DNA of 64,000 nucleotides from Halobaculum gomorrense (GTDB lineage Archaea > Halobacteriota > Halobacteria > Halobacteriales > Haloferacaceae). How positions within the stretch are numbered: position 1 is the first letter of the stretch; each line of letters opens with the position of its first letter. The position numbers and the translations under genes were made by a program. Of the stretch, positions 34,165 to 43,625 are shown one piece after another. The notes below the pieces were generated by a model. The model was given only the letters and a program-made list of their open reading frames with translations, did no database searches and had not been told where the DNA came from. The stretch covers positions 1 through 64,000 of the forward strand of contig NZ_FQWV01000001.1 in assembly GCF_900129775.1 (NCBI RefSeq). The letters are read 5' to 3'.

Positions 34165-35451
34165 CTAGTCGTCTCCGCCGAGGAAGCCGCTGTCTAAGTC
34201 GTCGGGACCAGTCGGGAACTGTGACTCCCCACCAGTATCCCCGAGTCCCCCGGTATCTTTGTCAGTTTCCGAGGGAAGGAAGTCGACTACCGCTTCCTTC
34301 AAGATGACCGGCGTCCGCTTCCCGTTCAATCGCTTGATCGTTGGGCGGTGGTCATCCCAGACTGCGTTCGGGTGCAGTTGTTCAGGTGGCGACTCAGTCA
34401 GGGAAGCCACATCTGTCGAGTCGATGTGAGACTTCGCCGACACGCCCGGCGTCTGGTTGAAGTACGACTTCGCGTCCTGCAGAAGTGTCTTCACCGTCGC
34501 TCTCGCAGACACTCCGACAGCAACTGCAACGACAGTCACGGCGAACTGTCCGCCGTCATTGCGACAGTCTGCGAGGATCTCTCTGGTTACACCGTTGTCC
34601 GAACGCTTGCGCCAGGCACCGATCCGCTTGTTCGACAGATCGATGGGCGCGAACCGTGCTTCGAACCCTGCAAGAGGTGCCTGTGACTCTCGTAGCGTCC
34701 GCGTGACTCGCTCACCGACCACCTCGTTGGAGTTGTCTTGCTTGTTCCCGGGTTTCATCACGACATTGCCTTGTTCATCAGGGGCGATCGTCACAGCGCC
34801 GACAACGACCTGTTCACTTTCGGGACGCTCTGCACTGGCACGCTGTAGTCCCGTCAGAAGATCCGGAGCGCTCGCCTCGGTGGTACTGATCGATCGACCC
34901 ATCGATGAGTTCAACAACTGCGTGACCGGGGCCGACTCATCAGTTCCGACCGTTGTTTCGACCTCACCGTTGGTCGCGAGTCCACTGATCCGACTCGTGG
35001 ATGTCCGCGTCCACCCCCGACGAAGCATCGGACCGGCGGCGAGCGCTGGGATAACTGCGACACTGCCCGCCATCACAGCGACTGGGCCGCCGTACAGCGT
35101 TGGGACGCCAGGAGCGAGCTTCGCAGAGAGAACGATAGTGTAGAGTGTCTCATGATCAACCACCAGGTACCGAAGAAGTGACAGCATCCACTCTTCCACC
35201 CACGCAGTAGCGACGACACTCACCGCCAGAGCGGTGGGCACTGCCGCGACACCGATCACTGTAGCCCTGCACAAGTAGTTGAACCACCGGTCACGTGCCC
35301 GTTCCCTGTACTCAGCTCCGATCGACTGTTCCCATCGCTTCACAGTCTGCCATCTCGTCGTCTCGTGGAGGCCATCTGCGAATTTCCGCGCAGCTACCTC
35401 GCCACTACTGCGGTCGAATCTCGTGACCCGCCGCACTCGATCGCCTTTCAC
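34165..35451 (-). CDS. Membrane protein paired with the HerA-like ATPase
   Basis: The product is 428 residues and starts with GTG at 35451; a stop lies nine bases upstream, which fixes the start. Two to three hydrophobic segments lie in residues about 60-140 (TVIGVAAVPTALAVSVVATA, VAVMAGSVAVIPALAAG). The remaining 290 residues are soluble, with LEVQ-like strands (SEQVVVGAVTIAPDEQGNVV) and a hydrophobic strand FAVTVVAVAVGVSA. The tail is acidic and Gly-rich (GPDDLDSGFLGGDD). I cannot name a family. The pairing with a HerA/VirD4-type ATPase suggests a membrane anchor or channel part of a conjugation-like apparatus. Confidence 0.6.
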   Translation of the reverse strand: MKGDRVRRVTRFDRSSGEVAARKFADGLHETTRWQTVKRWEQSIGAEYRERARDRWFNYLCRATVIGVAAVPTALAVSVVATAWVEEWMLSLLRYLVVDHETLYTIVLSAKLAPGVPTLYGGPVAVMAGSVAVIPALAAGPMLRRGWTRTSTSRISGLATNGEVETTVGTDESAPVTQLLNSSMGRSISTTEASAPDLLTGLQRASAERPESEQVVVGAVTIAPDEQGNVVMKPGNKQDNSNEVVGERVTRTLRESQAPLAGFEARFAPIDLSNKRIGAWRKRSDNGVTREILADCRNDGGQFAVTVVAVAVGVSARATVKTLLQDAKSYFNQTPGVSAKSHIDSTDVASLTESPPEQLHPNAVWDDHRPTIKRLNGKRTPVILKEAVVDFLPSETDKDTGGLGDTGGESQFPTGPDDLDSGFLGGDD

Positions 35452-35510
35452 CTCACTTCACCGCCGACTGTGTTCGTACGTTTAAACACGGATCCAATCC
35501 CAATAACCAG

Positions 35511-35533
35511 AGTATATAAATCTATGCCCATTT
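35511..35533 (+). repeat. Right copy of the 23-bp direct repeat
   Basis: It matches 31606-31628 at 21 of 23 bases (AGTATATAA ... GCCCATTT). It lies 60 bases upstream of the membrane-protein start. Read on the minus strand the same bases contain TTTATATACT, which might serve as the promoter of the two-gene unit with a leader of about 40 bases. Confidence 0.5.
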
Positions 35534-35649
35534 TCTCACGATCCGTTACATTTTAGCGCGATCGAGATTTGAATCTATACTATATCTCCTGTTGTAATCG
35601 ATATTACTATCAATAGATGAACGTATGTGGCTTATTTAGCAAATATTGT

Positions 35650-36186
35650 GTGTATTAGCGGCGTCACTTCCCAGCGCGCTACGCGCTGGCGTACGCCGCA
35701 GAACCAATCATCGTCCTCACGAAGGACAACGATGGAAAGCACTCAGCGCTCAACCACGGACTCAGACATACGGACACCGACCACATCGTCACCGTCGATG
35801 CCGACTCTGTCATCAAGCAAGATGCTCTCTCGGAACTCGTTTGATCACTGAAAGCGAACCCCAACGCCGGCGCCGTCGCAGGGAATGTCAAGGTAGCCAA
35901 CCGGGATTCGTTCATCACGCGCCTCCAAGCACTCGAGGCATCGGCGGGGTCACCACGTTCAGACGTACGGTCGGCCTGCTGGGCTTGTTCATCCTGCTAC
36001 AACTGTTGCTCTCGCTAGTAGCGATCCACATCGAAAAACGATGATCTGTGGCTCGGACGATACGCACCGCTGTCAATTGTCGACTACAAGCAGTTCCTCG
36101 ATACCGTCTTGCTCAAGCGTGTCGCCGACGGCTTCACGTACGACGATCTTGCGTGGACCGGTCCCGAGCCGATCCGCCAACGGTAG
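35650..36186 (+). pseudogene. Decayed GT2 polysaccharide synthase with internal deletion
   Basis: The first fragment has EPIIVLTKDNDGKHSALNHG and HIVTVDADSVIKQDALSEL, the nucleotide-binding and D-x-D motifs of processive GT2 synthases (NodC, hyaluronan and cellulose synthase kin). An in-frame TGA follows, then NAGAVAGNVKVANRDSF. After a break only the C-terminal end remains: a hydrophobic LLGLFILLQLLLSLVA and, in another frame, LWLGRYAPLSIVDYKQFLDT, ending LAWTGPEPIRQR. The membrane and catalytic QxxRW parts are gone. It is a relic of a former surface-polysaccharide synthase next to the epimerase gene. Confidence 0.65.
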
Positions 36187-36294
36187 TAGACGAGTGCCCC
36201 GATGACTGATCTCGTGACAACTCTCCATTGTGTGGCTCACTGACCCCGTAATGGGACCGCAGAACACATAGTCTGGGCACCCGCACGCTCGCTC

Positions 36295-37233
36295 GTGTCT
36301 ACTGGATGTCTCACGGACCGACGAATTCTCGTGACCGGTGGAGCGGGCTTCATCGGCAGTCATCTCTCGGATGCGCTTGTTGACGACAACGATGTTCGGG
36401 TCATTGACAATCTCACGAGTGGCGAGCGATCAACCCTCCCGGACGACGTGACGTTCGTCCACGGAGACATTCGCGACGAGGACACGCTTTCACAGCTCGT
36501 GGCCGACGTCGACGTTGTCTTTCATGAAGCCGCTCTCGTGAGCGTCCAGCACTCCATCGAAGATCCGGTTGAAAGCCACGAGACCAATACACGGGCGACC
36601 CTCGGATTGCTTGAGGCTGCCCGAGCGAACGACGTGCGAGTCGTCCTTGCATCGAGTGCGGCGATCTACGGCCATCCCGAATCCGTCCCGATTTCGGAGA
36701 CCGCTCGGAAAGAGCCAACCTCGCCCTACGGGCTCGACAAACTCGCCATCGATCACTACGCGCGGTTGTATGCCAACCTGTACGACGTGGAGACCATCCC
36801 GCTCCGGTATTTCAACGTCTATGGTCCCGGACAGGTCGCGGGCGACTACAGCGGCGTCATCAGCGTGTTCATCGAGCAGGCGCTCTCCGGTGAGAACATC
36901 ACCGTCCACGGGGACGGCGACCAGACACGCGATTTCGTCTACATCGACGACGTTGTCCGGGCGAACTGCGCGGCCGCAACTACTGACGTGGTTGGGCAAG
37001 CGTATAACGTCGGCACTGGGGAATCCATCTCAGTCCGCGAGTTAGCTGAGGAGATTCAAGACATTACGGATACGTGCTCAGACATCGTTCATACCGACGC
37101 CCGCTCGGGAGATATTGCTCACTCGCAAGCGGACATCTCACGGATGCGTGACCAACTTGGGGTTGAGCCGACGGTTTCCCTCCGAGAAGGCCTTGAGTAT
37201 ACGGTCGAGTGGTACCGAGAATCACGACTGTGA
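36295..37233 (+). CDS. NAD-dependent UDP-sugar epimerase (SDR family)
   Basis: The product is 312 residues with TGGAGFIGS at residues 14-22, NLTSGERSTLPDDVTFVHGDIRD region near 39-61, SSAAIYG near 120-126, catalytic Y145/K149 (YGLDK), LRYFNVYGPGQVAGDYSGVI and GDGDQTRDFVYIDD. The YGPGQ-x-x-GDYSGVI form resembles UDP-glucose/GlcNAc 4-epimerases of haloarchaea. The start is GTG at 36295, with ACACATAG about 29 bases ahead, fitting a leaderless transcript. It is the third SDR epimerase of the window. It follows the decayed GT2 gene and may have served the same lost polysaccharide, but its own frame is intact. Confidence 0.85.
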   Translation: MSTGCLTDRRILVTGGAGFIGSHLSDALVDDNDVRVIDNLTSGERSTLPDDVTFVHGDIRDEDTLSQLVADVDVVFHEAALVSVQHSIEDPVESHETNTRATLGLLEAARANDVRVVLASSAAIYGHPESVPISETARKEPTSPYGLDKLAIDHYARLYANLYDVETIPLRYFNVYGPGQVAGDYSGVISVFIEQALSGENITVHGDGDQTRDFVYIDDVVRANCAAATTDVVGQAYNVGTGESISVRELAEEIQDITDTCSDIVHTDARSGDIAHSQADISRMRDQLGVEPTVSLREGLEYTVEWYRESRL

Positions 37234-37808
37234 CCGCGGTACCTCTTTGACCCCTAGTGTAGTGCTCGTAAGAATCACCGAGACAGCTCTGTGAGGCCTA
37301 CAGCGGTAGTGGGGGCATCAAGTTACTGAGGGGCTCAGGAGTCGTCGCCAGAGCTGGGTACTCGGCATAGCCGCCCGGGATGGAGGCACCACACTGAAGC
37401 GAACGCCGGGACTGCAATCTCTGCTCGCGAACTGAGTGAAAGCGACGAGCGACTGTCCGGATCAACGGCCGTCGCCCGTCGCTGGCATGGTGGCGCCCGG
37501 AAGTGGGAGCACGAAGGTGTATGTCCAGATCCCGGACGGGTTCAGACTGATGTCGAATCATCATAAAAGCGTTACTCGCGATGATCGCTGGGTGATACTA
37601 GACGGGAGCAACTCAATTCAGATGGCCCACGCTACGGACTACGTCCGATCGAATACCCGCGGCGGGTCCATGTCAGACGCTTTTGTCGCCTATCTCCCGC
37701 CGCGGACACACGGGTCCACAGCCGCTATGAGCATTGTTAGTACGGGTGTAGCCGCGGCGGTGTAGCCAGTACGCTACCAGCTGGCTGCAGCCAAACACCA
37801 GATTTCCC
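37234..37808. other. Intergenic region without a supported gene
   Basis: These 575 bases have halophile-like GC content but no convincing coding frame. The plus frame at 37436-37765 has no motif and a composition unlike neighbours, and the minus frame at 37298-37564 is similar. It is probably decayed DNA between the epimerase and the truncated membrane protein gene. Confidence 0.3.
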
Positions 37809-38171
37809 ATGCTTGAAACACTCCAGTCGCACGCACTGGTAGTCGCATCGCTCGTCAGTCTCGTCGCGCTCGTATTGTTCGTCCGCGCGCTCCAGGGTCC
37901 GCGGGCGCGTCGGCTGCTCGGTCCCGCTGCGGACTGGCGGGAGTCGCTCCGACGCGGGTTACTCCCGCTCGTTGACCGCGTCGCTCGGGCGCGACTGTCC
38001 CGCGATCACTACGCATATCTACCTAACGGCTGTTTCAGTTGGAGATTTATCGTAATAATGGATCTTCAACAGAATCACCGTGACCCAATTGGTACGAACC
38101 AGGCGACACGTAGCTCGATTGCGACCGACCACGTGAGGTCGGCTGTTGGTAGTGGGAAAACCAGCAAGTGA
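37809..38171 (+). pseudogene. Truncated haloarchaeal membrane protein
   Basis: The first 70 codons look real: an N-terminal membrane helix (LVVASLVSLVALVLFVRAL), then DWRESLRRGLLPLVDRVAR and RDHYAY. After about 38022 the composition changes abruptly to a Ser/Asn/His-mixed sequence without halophile bias, so the original gene is cut there and the remaining codons are read-through. I recall similar small haloarchaeal membrane proteins, but I cannot name the family. It marks a recombination junction. Confidence 0.45.
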
Positions 38172-39806
38172 TCCGCTCATCGAGGCTCGATATCGGTGGT
38201 GCGCAGGCTTCATGCTCTGCGCGTGTTCCAGCAGTCTCGGAGTCAACCAGCTGCCGGAGTGAATGCGCAGGTCTCACTGCGGTCTCTATCTCCCGAATAA
38301 TCCGTTGGGGACCCTCATGAGTAGGCAACTACCGACTCATTGTACTGTGAAAATACTGTTATTATGGTCTCGGTCGAATACGTTCCTGCTGGGACCAGCG
38401 TTGGTTCCGACTGGATACGGCAATGGGTGTGTCACACTCTGACGGAGTAGATCTGAGAGGCCATATCCAGTTCCGGCGGTGAGCTCAAAATTCCGCGTTT
38501 GTGAGAGAGATCCACCGCCACAAACTGCTGTATGCCTGATTCCATCAGAAACGAACAGGTTCGGTTGTCTGTAGATTCAGGTATCGCGATCAATGGCCAG
38601 ACTGCATGTGGGATCCGACCACTGCGCCACACCCCCTCATTTCAACTCCAATTCCACAGTCGCCGGTAAGTCGATTCTGGGGAGTACTGCCTATGAAGCC
38701 GGGGATATCTCACTCCACAGGTACAGTACTGCTCCGCAAGAGAAGATCATAGAGAGAGGCAAACGTACACCACCCAACTACCATTTTGCGCCATTCAGGG
38801 CGACCGCCCGCGCGGCCGGCCGCGACCCAGTGGGTGCGGCGTCGCGACGCCAGGAGTGAGCACTTGTCGGTAGCGTCGAGATGGCGATTCAGCGGTGTCA
38901 TCATCAATCTGGACGACGGCCCGTTGAGTAACGCGGGCACACTACTGATGGCTGCTCTTGTGGCACGCCGACCCACTATGGAGAACTACGTGATAGCACT
39001 GATGCGCGATAGAGTACGCTGGCCGAGTTCACACACTCAAATTCGTCGCAATTAGCACCGCTGTCGCGATCGAGGCTCGGTAGCGGTGCCGTTTGCGGAC
39101 TAGAACTGTTCGGTTAATCTGCTGCAGTAATCTGCTGCAGTAATCTGCTGCAGTAGTCGGCTGCAGCAGTTGCACACAGATATCCAGACACAGCATATCC
39201 AGAACTATCACAATACCTGCTGGTCGTGAAGGGGTGATCCGAGTAATCTCCATTCAGGCACGCTTGTCAGTTTCTACACACGGCCGCGTACCCTTGTCAC
39301 GGACTGTCGATACAGTGGGCGTCGCCGCGTCGACGCTCGCGACTGTGTGCCCGCGTGCACACCCTGCCCGACGGGGAGTCGGGTTCGTCGCCTTCTGTTT
39401 GTTCGGTGTTTCTTCACTCTCTCCTGTTTCCCCCTCTTGCGGTGTGGTTGCGTAAGCGTGACCCGGCTGTTTCTGAGCGACTGTCAGGTACGACAATCGA
39501 TCGCTACATTACCTCGTTGTGAATACCCACTCTGCGGTTTGGCTGCGTAATATTTGATGAGTTGACTGTTGGCCAGACAATCGAGTAGAGGGCCTCCACA
39601 GACAGAATTCGCTTGTGGAGAGCATCCCATACGTCTGTGGAACACCACTGTTCAGACCACTGAATCTACTCGAGGGCGAACTTCGAAATACGTCGGTTGC
39701 CACCAGGGAGACTACCGTAAAAAGCTCTATGGAGTGGAGCAGTCACACTTCTAAATGAGACAGTATATACGGGAAAAGAGATAGCCAACCCACAAGGCAC
39801 GAACGA
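38022..39806. other. Long non-coding or decayed stretch
   Basis: About 1.8 kb carry no convincing gene. Composition alternates, and short open frames on both strands (for example 38047-38328 and 39254-39496 minus) have no motif. The only clear structure is the 13-base tandem repeat at 39115-39166. The right end holds a TATA-like box CAGTATATAC (39761-39770), 41 bases before the glycosyltransferase ATG at 39807, which fits a short leader. It probably consists of remnants of mobile elements. Confidence 0.4.
39115..39166 (+). repeat. Tandem repeat, 13-bp unit, four copies
   Basis: TAATCTGCTGCAG occurs three times without a gap (39115-39127, 39128-39140, 39141-39153). A fourth copy, TAGTCGGCTGCAG (39154-39166), differs at two positions. 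Each unit ends in the palindrome CTGCAG. Function unknown: slippage product, or a cluster of binding sites. Confidence 0.8.
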
Positions 39807-40931
39807 ATGAGTAGAGAATCAGTTGCGATCCTTCACGATCGGTTCCCGACTATTGGCGGGAGCGAGACGTTCGCGATTGAGGCTGCCAGAGTTCTCGATG
39901 CTCCGATCTACACCATGTATGTCGACAGTGGGGTCGATGTTCCTTCCGACGTAGAGGTCCGACCTATCCGGCAAGATAAGTATTCTCGCGGGCTCTCCGG
40001 GCGTCTGCTCGACTGGAAGAACAATGGAATGAACCCCTTCGAATCTGCCAGCGTTGCGATCGATATGACTCAGGGCTGTGACGAACTCGCCGAATACGAC
40101 GTGATCCTCGAAAGCGGTCCGCTCTCGAAGTTCTACGTACCCGAAACTCACCAGCGGATCGTCCACTACCCGCACAGCCCACCACGCTGGCTGTATGACC
40201 TGTTCCGAGACCGGATGAAACGCATAGACTATCCGATCATCGCCTTCGGTGCACGCACATACGCCAAGATCTGGCGGACGCTCGATAAGGAGGCAGTAGA
40301 TTACGTTGATACCTTCGTCGGAAACAGCGAACTGATTCGCGACCGGATCAGACGATTCTATGATCGTGATGCAGAGGTCGTCTACCCTCCAGTCACTGGC
40401 GACTGGCGAAACGAAGGCGACGACGGGTACTTCGTCACCTGGTCACGATTGGACCCGGAAAAGCGAATCGACCTCATCGTCGAGGCGTTTCAGGGGTTGG
40501 ACGAGCAACTGGTTGTAGCTGGCGACGGTGAGGAGCGAGAGAACCTCGAGCAGTTGGCTACGGGTCACGACAATATCGAGATCCGTGGCTTCGTTGAGGA
40601 CATTGAATCGCTAACCGCGCGCGCAACGGCAGTGGTATACGGTCCTCGAAAAGAGGACTTCGGTCTGGTTGCTGCAGAAGCGTTGTGTGCCGGAAAACCG
40701 GTGATCGGCGTCAACGAAGGCTTCACGAAAGACCAAGTTGAGGAAGGATTGACCGGTCTCACATTTGAGCCAACTGTTAAATCGCTTCAGAACACGATCC
40801 GAACGTTCGATCCCGCTGATTTCGACACTCACCGGATTCAGGAGTTCGCCGAACAGTATCGATATGAGGTGTTTGAGGAGGGGTTACGCGAAGTGGTCTT
40901 TGAGAACGAGGACCGATTCAAAAGCGAGTGA
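39807..40931 (+). CDS. GT4-family glycosyltransferase
   Basis: The product is 374 residues. The N-terminal part reads AILHDRFPTIGGSETFAIEA, then VHYPHSPPRWLYDLFRDRM, a mannosyltransferase-like start seen in WbaZ/MtfB relatives. The C-terminal part has TWSRLDPEKRIDLIVEAF and VVAGDGEERENLEQL, and the family 4 region GPRKEDFGLVAAEALCAGKP. It uses a nucleotide-sugar donor. The gene is followed after 49 bases by another GT4 on the same strand, so the two form a short operon of successive transfer steps. Confidence 0.85.
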   Translation: MSRESVAILHDRFPTIGGSETFAIEAARVLDAPIYTMYVDSGVDVPSDVEVRPIRQDKYSRGLSGRLLDWKNNGMNPFESASVAIDMTQGCDELAEYDVILESGPLSKFYVPETHQRIVHYPHSPPRWLYDLFRDRMKRIDYPIIAFGARTYAKIWRTLDKEAVDYVDTFVGNSELIRDRIRRFYDRDAEVVYPPVTGDWRNEGDDGYFVTWSRLDPEKRIDLIVEAFQGLDEQLVVAGDGEERENLEQLATGHDNIEIRGFVEDIESLTARATAVVYGPRKEDFGLVAAEALCAGKPVIGVNEGFTKDQVEEGLTGLTFEPTVKSLQNTIRTFDPADFDTHRIQEFAEQYRYEVFEEGLREVVFENEDRFKSE

Positions 40932-40980
40932 GCGGTACCGAACCGACATTGATAAAGTATCGATACGCGCTATCGCATGC

Positions 40981-42192
40981 GTGCACCTGACTCAGGTCGC
41001 CCCGTATGTCACGTTTCCACCGCGCATGGGTGGTGACCATCGGACTCACGGCCTAGTCAAGGAGTTTCCTGCCGAAGGTCATACTGTCTCCAGATATTGT
41101 CAGGGTGGGTCCCCTGCGATGTACAAATCGTTCGACCTCCGTCGGCACGTCGAAATCGACGAGGGATACGACGAGTACCGCCATCTCAATCCTCTCCACG
41201 AAGTCAGTAAGTCCCTGATGCTGCTTGGGTATCCGAACCTTCTTGCCCACCAGACACTCCGCGTTGCAAGCGACGGCCTGGACAGATTGATCAAAGGCGC
41301 TGACGCGGTTTTAACCCGCGAGCCCTGGCAGATGCCGTACGTCCTTGACAACGCTCCTGCGGATACGCCGGTCATCTTTTCGAGCCACAACGTCGAAACC
41401 GAGCGGTTCGCTGACATCGAACAACCCCTGTTCGCAAACAGCGTCCAACGAAAAATTGACCAACTCGAACGTCGCTCCGTGGAGGAGACCGACGCCATCG
41501 TCTGTACAAGTCAAACTGACGCGGCGGTCTATCGGGAACGATACGACCCTGGTGGTCCAGTTCTGGTCGCACCAAACGGGACCTATGTGGATAGCCTCCG
41601 AAAACACCGTCCCGAGAGTCAGAGAGCAGGTCACATTCGATCACTGTACGGCATCACTACCGAAGAGACCGTCTGCCTGTTTATGGGCAGCAACTACAAG
41701 CCGAACGTAGAGGCAGCTCGAGAACTAGTCGGAATCGCTCGAGAAATGAACAGCGGTGAAGAACGCGCGCACTTCATCATCATGGGATCGGTTGGGAACG
41801 CTCTGAACGAGAAGTCGCTTCCCTCCAATGTAACTACGACCGGGTATGTTGAGGATCGATTTGAGGCCCATTTCGATGCCGCTGATATCGCTCTCAATCC
41901 AATGATATCTGGAGGTGGTACGAACATCAAACTCATCGACTATTTCGCTCGAAGCCTCCCGGTCGTCTCTACGCCGTTCGGCGCCAGAGGGTTCGACGCA
42001 GAGCATGGGGAAGTGATGCTCGTCTCCGAACTCGCTGAATTCCCTCGGGTCATTACTTCCCTTGGCAGTGATCACGACCGGAGGCAGGCCCTCGGCGACC
42101 GCGCACGACGACTTGCCAAACGAGAATACACGTGGGAGGCGTCCTCGCGAGCACTCATCAACTTCATCGAAACCGAGTTTGACCTAACCTAA
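40981..42192 (+). CDS. GT4-family glycosyltransferase
   Basis: The product is 403 residues. The start is GTG at 40981, chosen because the upstream part of the open frame overlaps the previous gene and a TTGATAAAG box lies about 28 bases ahead. The N-terminal part has LTQVAPYVTFPPRMGGDHRT (an acceptor-site Gly-Gly-x-x-R), then SSHNVETERF and VCTSQTDAAVYRERY. The C-terminal part has CLFMGSNYKPNVEAARELV and, near the end, ISGGGTNIKLIDYFARSLPVV. Such sequences are typical of GT4 enzymes of surface-glycan loci. It is probably co-transcribed with the preceding GT4 gene. Confidence 0.8.
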   Translation: MHLTQVAPYVTFPPRMGGDHRTHGLVKEFPAEGHTVSRYCQGGSPAMYKSFDLRRHVEIDEGYDEYRHLNPLHEVSKSLMLLGYPNLLAHQTLRVASDGLDRLIKGADAVLTREPWQMPYVLDNAPADTPVIFSSHNVETERFADIEQPLFANSVQRKIDQLERRSVEETDAIVCTSQTDAAVYRERYDPGGPVLVAPNGTYVDSLRKHRPESQRAGHIRSLYGITTEETVCLFMGSNYKPNVEAARELVGIAREMNSGEERAHFIIMGSVGNALNEKSLPSNVTTTGYVEDRFEAHFDAADIALNPMISGGGTNIKLIDYFARSLPVVSTPFGARGFDAEHGEVMLVSELAEFPRVITSLGSDHDRRQALGDRARRLAKREYTWEASSRALINFIETEFDLT

Positions 42193-42431
42193 GTCTCTTC
42201 CCGGATTTGGCGTGACAAGCGGATCTTCGCTGGACGGCTCCTCTGGGGCGTATTCGGTCGAATCACAATAGCTCTCCAGATAACACAGCCTCAGCACCAC
42301 TAAGGAGCCGAAGAGTAACACGAAGTCACCTGCAGGGCAGACGGCTCAGTTTCCAACCGTACCGGAGAAGGATCCACCGGGTTACCTACTTGGGTCGAAA
42401 GATACAGTAATGTACTCACCCACACTCGGGC

Positions 42432-43625
42432 ATGTCAATTGGTTCTGCGGTTGTCCTTGCGGCCGGCGAGGGCCGACGACTCAGACCACTTACGAAGTAT
42501 CGTCCGAAGCCGATGCTTCCCGCGGCAAATCGCCCCATCCTTGAGTACGTCTTCGACGCGCTCGTCGATGCCGGCATCGACGACCTCCACGTCGTCGTCG
42601 GCTACGAGGGTGACCGCGTGCAGGACCACTTCGGCCCCACCTACCGAACCCGGACGATAACCTACCACAGACAGGACAAGCAACTCGGTAGCGGCCACGC
42701 CCTCCTGCAGGCCCGCGAGGCCCTCGACGGCGACTTCCTCGTGGTCAACGGCGACGAGGTCGTCGACACCGACCTGATCGAAGCGGTCATCGACGGCCAC
42801 TCGGCCCAAAACGTCTGTACGCTCGCGGTCGTCGAATCCACTGAGGCACCGATGTACGGGGCGGTCACGCTCGACGGCGACACCGTCACCGACCTCATCG
42901 AGAAACCCGGTAGCGGCTCATATCGCCTGCTCAACGCGGGCGTCTACGCGTTCGGCCCGTCGTTCTTCTCGGCGGTCGAGAACGTCGAACGCGAGGAGGG
43001 CGAACTCGCTCTCACCGACGGCATCGCCGACGTGATCGACCGCGGTGGTCACGTGCGCGGCGTCAGAGCGAACGGGATGCACTCGGAGGTGACCTACCCG
43101 TGGGACCTGACCGAACTCGCGCGAACACTGCTCGCGGACGGGCGCGTGAACGAACCGGAGCGAGAGCCAGGGGTCCACGTCGCCGACTCGGCCTCGATCG
43201 CCGACGAGGCGACGCTGTACGCGCCGGTCGTGGTCGGGGCGGACGTGGCGATCGAACCCGGGGCGATCGTCGGTCCCGATACCGCAGTCGGGCGCAGCTC
43301 GACGGTCGAGGCGGGCGCGGTCGTCCGTCACTCGGTGATCGATAGCGACACGCGCGTCGGCACGAACGCGACGGTCGAGGACTCGATCACGGGTCAGGGC
43401 GTCGAGATCGGCGTCGGGTCGACCGCGCCGGGCGGCCCCGCGGACGTCCGCGTCGGCGACCGCGTTCACGAGGGCGAGCGCCTCGGCTGCGTGCTCGCCG
43501 ACCGGGCGCGACTCGGCGGCGGCGCGACCGTTACGCCCGGACTGCTCGTCGGTCCGGGCGCCGACATCGCCGCGGGCGTGACGCTCCGTCGAAACGTCGA
43601 CGAGGACACGGAGGTGCAGGGCTGA
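42432..43625 (+). CDS. Bifunctional-type sugar-1-phosphate nucleotidyltransferase with left-handed beta-helix
   Basis: The product is 397 residues. The N-terminal nucleotidyltransferase has LAAGEGRRLRPLT and RPKPMLPAANRPILEYV, NGDEVVDTDL, and IEKPGSGSYRLLNAG. The C-terminal third is a hexapeptide-repeat beta-helix with VVGADVAIEPGAIVGPDTAV and SITGQGVEIG. This is the layout of GlmU-like and Stt-type thymidylyl/uridylyltransferases. The stop overlaps the glmS start (TGATG), so it belongs to the hexosamine pathway: GlcN-1-phosphate acetylation and uridylylation. A paralogue sits at 46942. Confidence 0.85.
   Translation: MSIGSAVVLAAGEGRRLRPLTKYRPKPMLPAANRPILEYVFDALVDAGIDDLHVVVGYEGDRVQDHFGPTYRTRTITYHRQDKQLGSGHALLQAREALDGDFLVVNGDEVVDTDLIEAVIDGHSAQNVCTLAVVESTEAPMYGAVTLDGDTVTDLIEKPGSGSYRLLNAGVYAFGPSFFSAVENVEREEGELALTDGIADVIDRGGHVRGVRANGMHSEVTYPWDLTELARTLLADGRVNEPEREPGVHVADSASIADEATLYAPVVVGADVAIEPGAIVGPDTAVGRSSTVEAGAVVRHSVIDSDTRVGTNATVEDSITGQGVEIGVGSTAPGGPADVRVGDRVHEGERLGCVLADRARLGGGATVTPGLLVGPGADIAAGVTLRRNVDEDTEVQG

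Noticed and set aside
39115-39166. Possible CRISPR array
   Set aside because: The units are 13 bases long and contiguous, without spacers, and no cas gene is near.
39254-39496. 80-codon minus-strand open frame
   Set aside because: No motif, no promoter and no conserved neighbour; composition unlike halophile proteins.
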